Shown: piece by piece, positions 62,101-64,000 of the stretch
Layout: every line of letters starts with the position of its first letter
Position numbering within the stretch: the first letter of the stretch is position 1
Source: Callaeas wilsoni
Lineage: Eukaryota > Chordata > Aves > Passeriformes > Callaeidae
Assembly (NCBI GenBank): GCA_013398955.1
Contig: VWPU01010145.1
Coordinates: forward strand, 248,001-312,000
Reading direction: 5' to 3'
Length of the DNA: 64,000 nucleotides
Translations under genes and position numbers: made by a program
The notes under the pieces: generated by a model
Told to the model about the DNA's origin: nothing
Seen by the model: the letters and a program-made list of their open reading frames with translations, nothing else
Databases searched by the model: none

Positions 62101-64000
62101 TCAAGGCAGCGCAGCAGAGACAAGAGGACTGTGTGTTTCCTCCTGAGCTATTCTATTTGAGCTGCATGCTCAGTCTGACACGAACAGCTTCCCCTCCATC
62201 CAAAATGGCACCTCTCACTTTGCTGGCATTTGGCATCAGTATGAGAGAATTTAGCAGTCATCTCTGTCAATCTGGTAAAACAATTTGGTTATAGACATAT
62301 ATATGAAATTACTGGGAATAAGACGCATGATTTGCTTCGATCTCAAGATGATCTGCATGAGGGACATCTCCTCTGCGGTGTATAGATGTTAGCACAAATA
62401 TATTATACCTTAAGCCAGAAAAAGATACATTCAGAGAGCCTTGTTGCTAGGGTCTTTCAGTGAAACATGAAAGGAGCTCCTGAGAAAAATTCAGCCCTCC
62501 ATTTTAGTTAATTCAATAGCAAAATCTACTATTGTGACCCATGTATCACTTAAATTTATTAGGTGGTGACCGGATCATCACAAAATTATAATGTTGTGTT
62601 ATGTTGGAGATCCTGGTTGAATATAATCACAGATGGACTGATTTTGCAGTGTCTTTCCATTGCTAGATCACTCACCTTGCCACCCTGTATGATGGACAAT
62701 GTAGAACCCAAAAGAACGGAGAGATCCACAGAGGTCAGGGATGCCTTTTTAGAGAGGATTTGGAAATATCAAATTTTGATTTAATTTTGATTTTGTGAAA
62801 AATGATGACAATTCTTCATGTAGGTAATCTTCTGGTATTTTCTTGGTAAAATGTATTGATTGTGACATAAAGCAACTAAAACCAAAGAAATAAAACATTA
62901 AATTCAAAATGTAGCTTCAATATTATTAGAAAAATTTGTATCACAAATTCCTAGAGAAATAGAAGATATTAAACTAGATTACGGGAAAATAAAGCACAAA
63001 GATATTTGGTTCTGCCAAATATCAGTGCTGGATATTATGATGAGACATTCTGATATCTCTGTCAAAATTTCTCTAGAAAGGTCTGAGAGAAACTTTTCCC
63101 ACACTGTAAATGGAACACACCCATAAACCATCTCTCACACATCTCATTTCAGAACTCCATCCGCATGCAACCTGTATGGATCTTCTTTTATATCCCTATA
63201 ATTTTACATTAACCTGTGTCTTTTGGAATATCTTTGCCTAGGAATACTCTCCCCAGATCTGCCACAAACTTTGTGAGACCCAGAAATAATCTTTTGGTTG
63301 CATCGGTAGCGATGACTAAAAAGAGGGAGCACCACTGGTGACCTGCTGTAAGGCAGTCAGCACTTCAACTTCAAGTATGTTTAAATTAAATTTCCATGTT
63401 CTACTCATTTGAAAAGTTCACGCCATGGAAAATAATTTTGCAAAGTACTATGTTCCCTTGGTTTCCAGCTTAGGAGCCACTGTTCCTTACTCTCTATAGA
63501 TACCATCAGCTCTAACAGGAGAAAAGAGAATAGGTCATTTAGGGAAATATTAAAGTTATTTGCTTACTCTGTGCATAGATGACAGAATGAGCGAGATAAA
63601 TGAGAAATTCAGAGCCCTACAGCAGTCAGGAAAGGGCTTGAACTTTCTTTAAATACCATCAGGTTTGGGAGTCTGGTCAATTGATCCTGGATAAAAAGAA
63701 TGTTGTTGGTATCTCAGTAAGCTGGTTAATGTGAATTAGACTAAAGTGTTTCATAGGTAATGGGGAAAACTTGGTTAGCCAAAAAATGCATTAAGAAAAT
63801 ATGCTTTAAAAAATGTTACTTTGCAGAGCTGTCAGCACGAGGAGGGTGTGTATCATGCCAAATGGAACAGCAACATCTTCCTGACAACTTTCAGGTTCCA
63901 TTAGCAACAGAGGATGCCTGTGAATTCAAGTGTTATATCCATTAGTGAGCAGTTCATGCTCATCTTTATTAACTGAATCACTGTCCATCTCACAGACTAT
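62101..64000. other. Intergenic or intronic DNA, no gene recognised
   Basis: AT-rich sequence to the window end. Open frames are under 75 codons. I see no repeat or RNA gene that I can name. Confidence 0.5.

Noticed and set aside
1..64000. CRISPR array, phage, operon or bacterial defence system
   Set aside because: No spaced direct repeats, ribosome binding sites or packed genes. The repeat content is avian.

Overview
The window reads as vertebrate nuclear DNA, most likely from a bird and probably a songbird. Several fragments belong to CR1 (chicken repeat 1) retrotransposons, whose antisense 3' end reads 'ATCATAGAATGG...TTGGAAGGGACC'. One short element at 28017-28129 joins a tRNA-Ile(AAT)-like head to a CR1-like tail, the architecture I know from the passerine SINE TguSINE1. 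The DNA is AT-rich, has no operon-like gene packing, and no ORF that I can match to a known host protein. It is best described as a gene desert or the inside of a very large intron.

Layout. 1-5584: unique-looking AT-rich DNA. 5585-6130: ancient CR1/L3-type LINE fragment, minus strand. 6131-13537: no gene seen. 13538-13830: decayed LINE reverse transcriptase fragment, plus strand. 13831-28016: no recognised gene, but one exon-like open segment (26221-26509) and a TCF/LEF-type palindrome (20228-20243). 28017-28129: tRNA-Ile/CR1 SINE, minus strand. 29340-30350: GC-richer island with overlapping open frames. 31640-32110: ancient LINE fragment with a surviving FADD motif. 32111-41463: no gene, but a small local repeat family at 35797, 36430 and 38751. 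41464-41640 and 48840-49145: CR1 fragments. 55428-55680: internally deleted CR1. 56400-57590: C/G-rich block of unknown origin, perhaps repeat-derived. 58361-58528 and 59193-59348: two exon-like segments on the minus strand which, if spliced, encode an 87-residue protein with one membrane segment. 59583-59660 and 61952-62100: CR1 3' ends.

No set of genes working together can be shown. The items most worth a second look are the two-exon small membrane protein candidate, the 26.2-kb exon-like segment, the local repeat family at 35.8-38.8 kb, and the inverted transcription-factor-type sites in otherwise featureless DNA. Repeat names come from memory of consensus sequences, without a database search.
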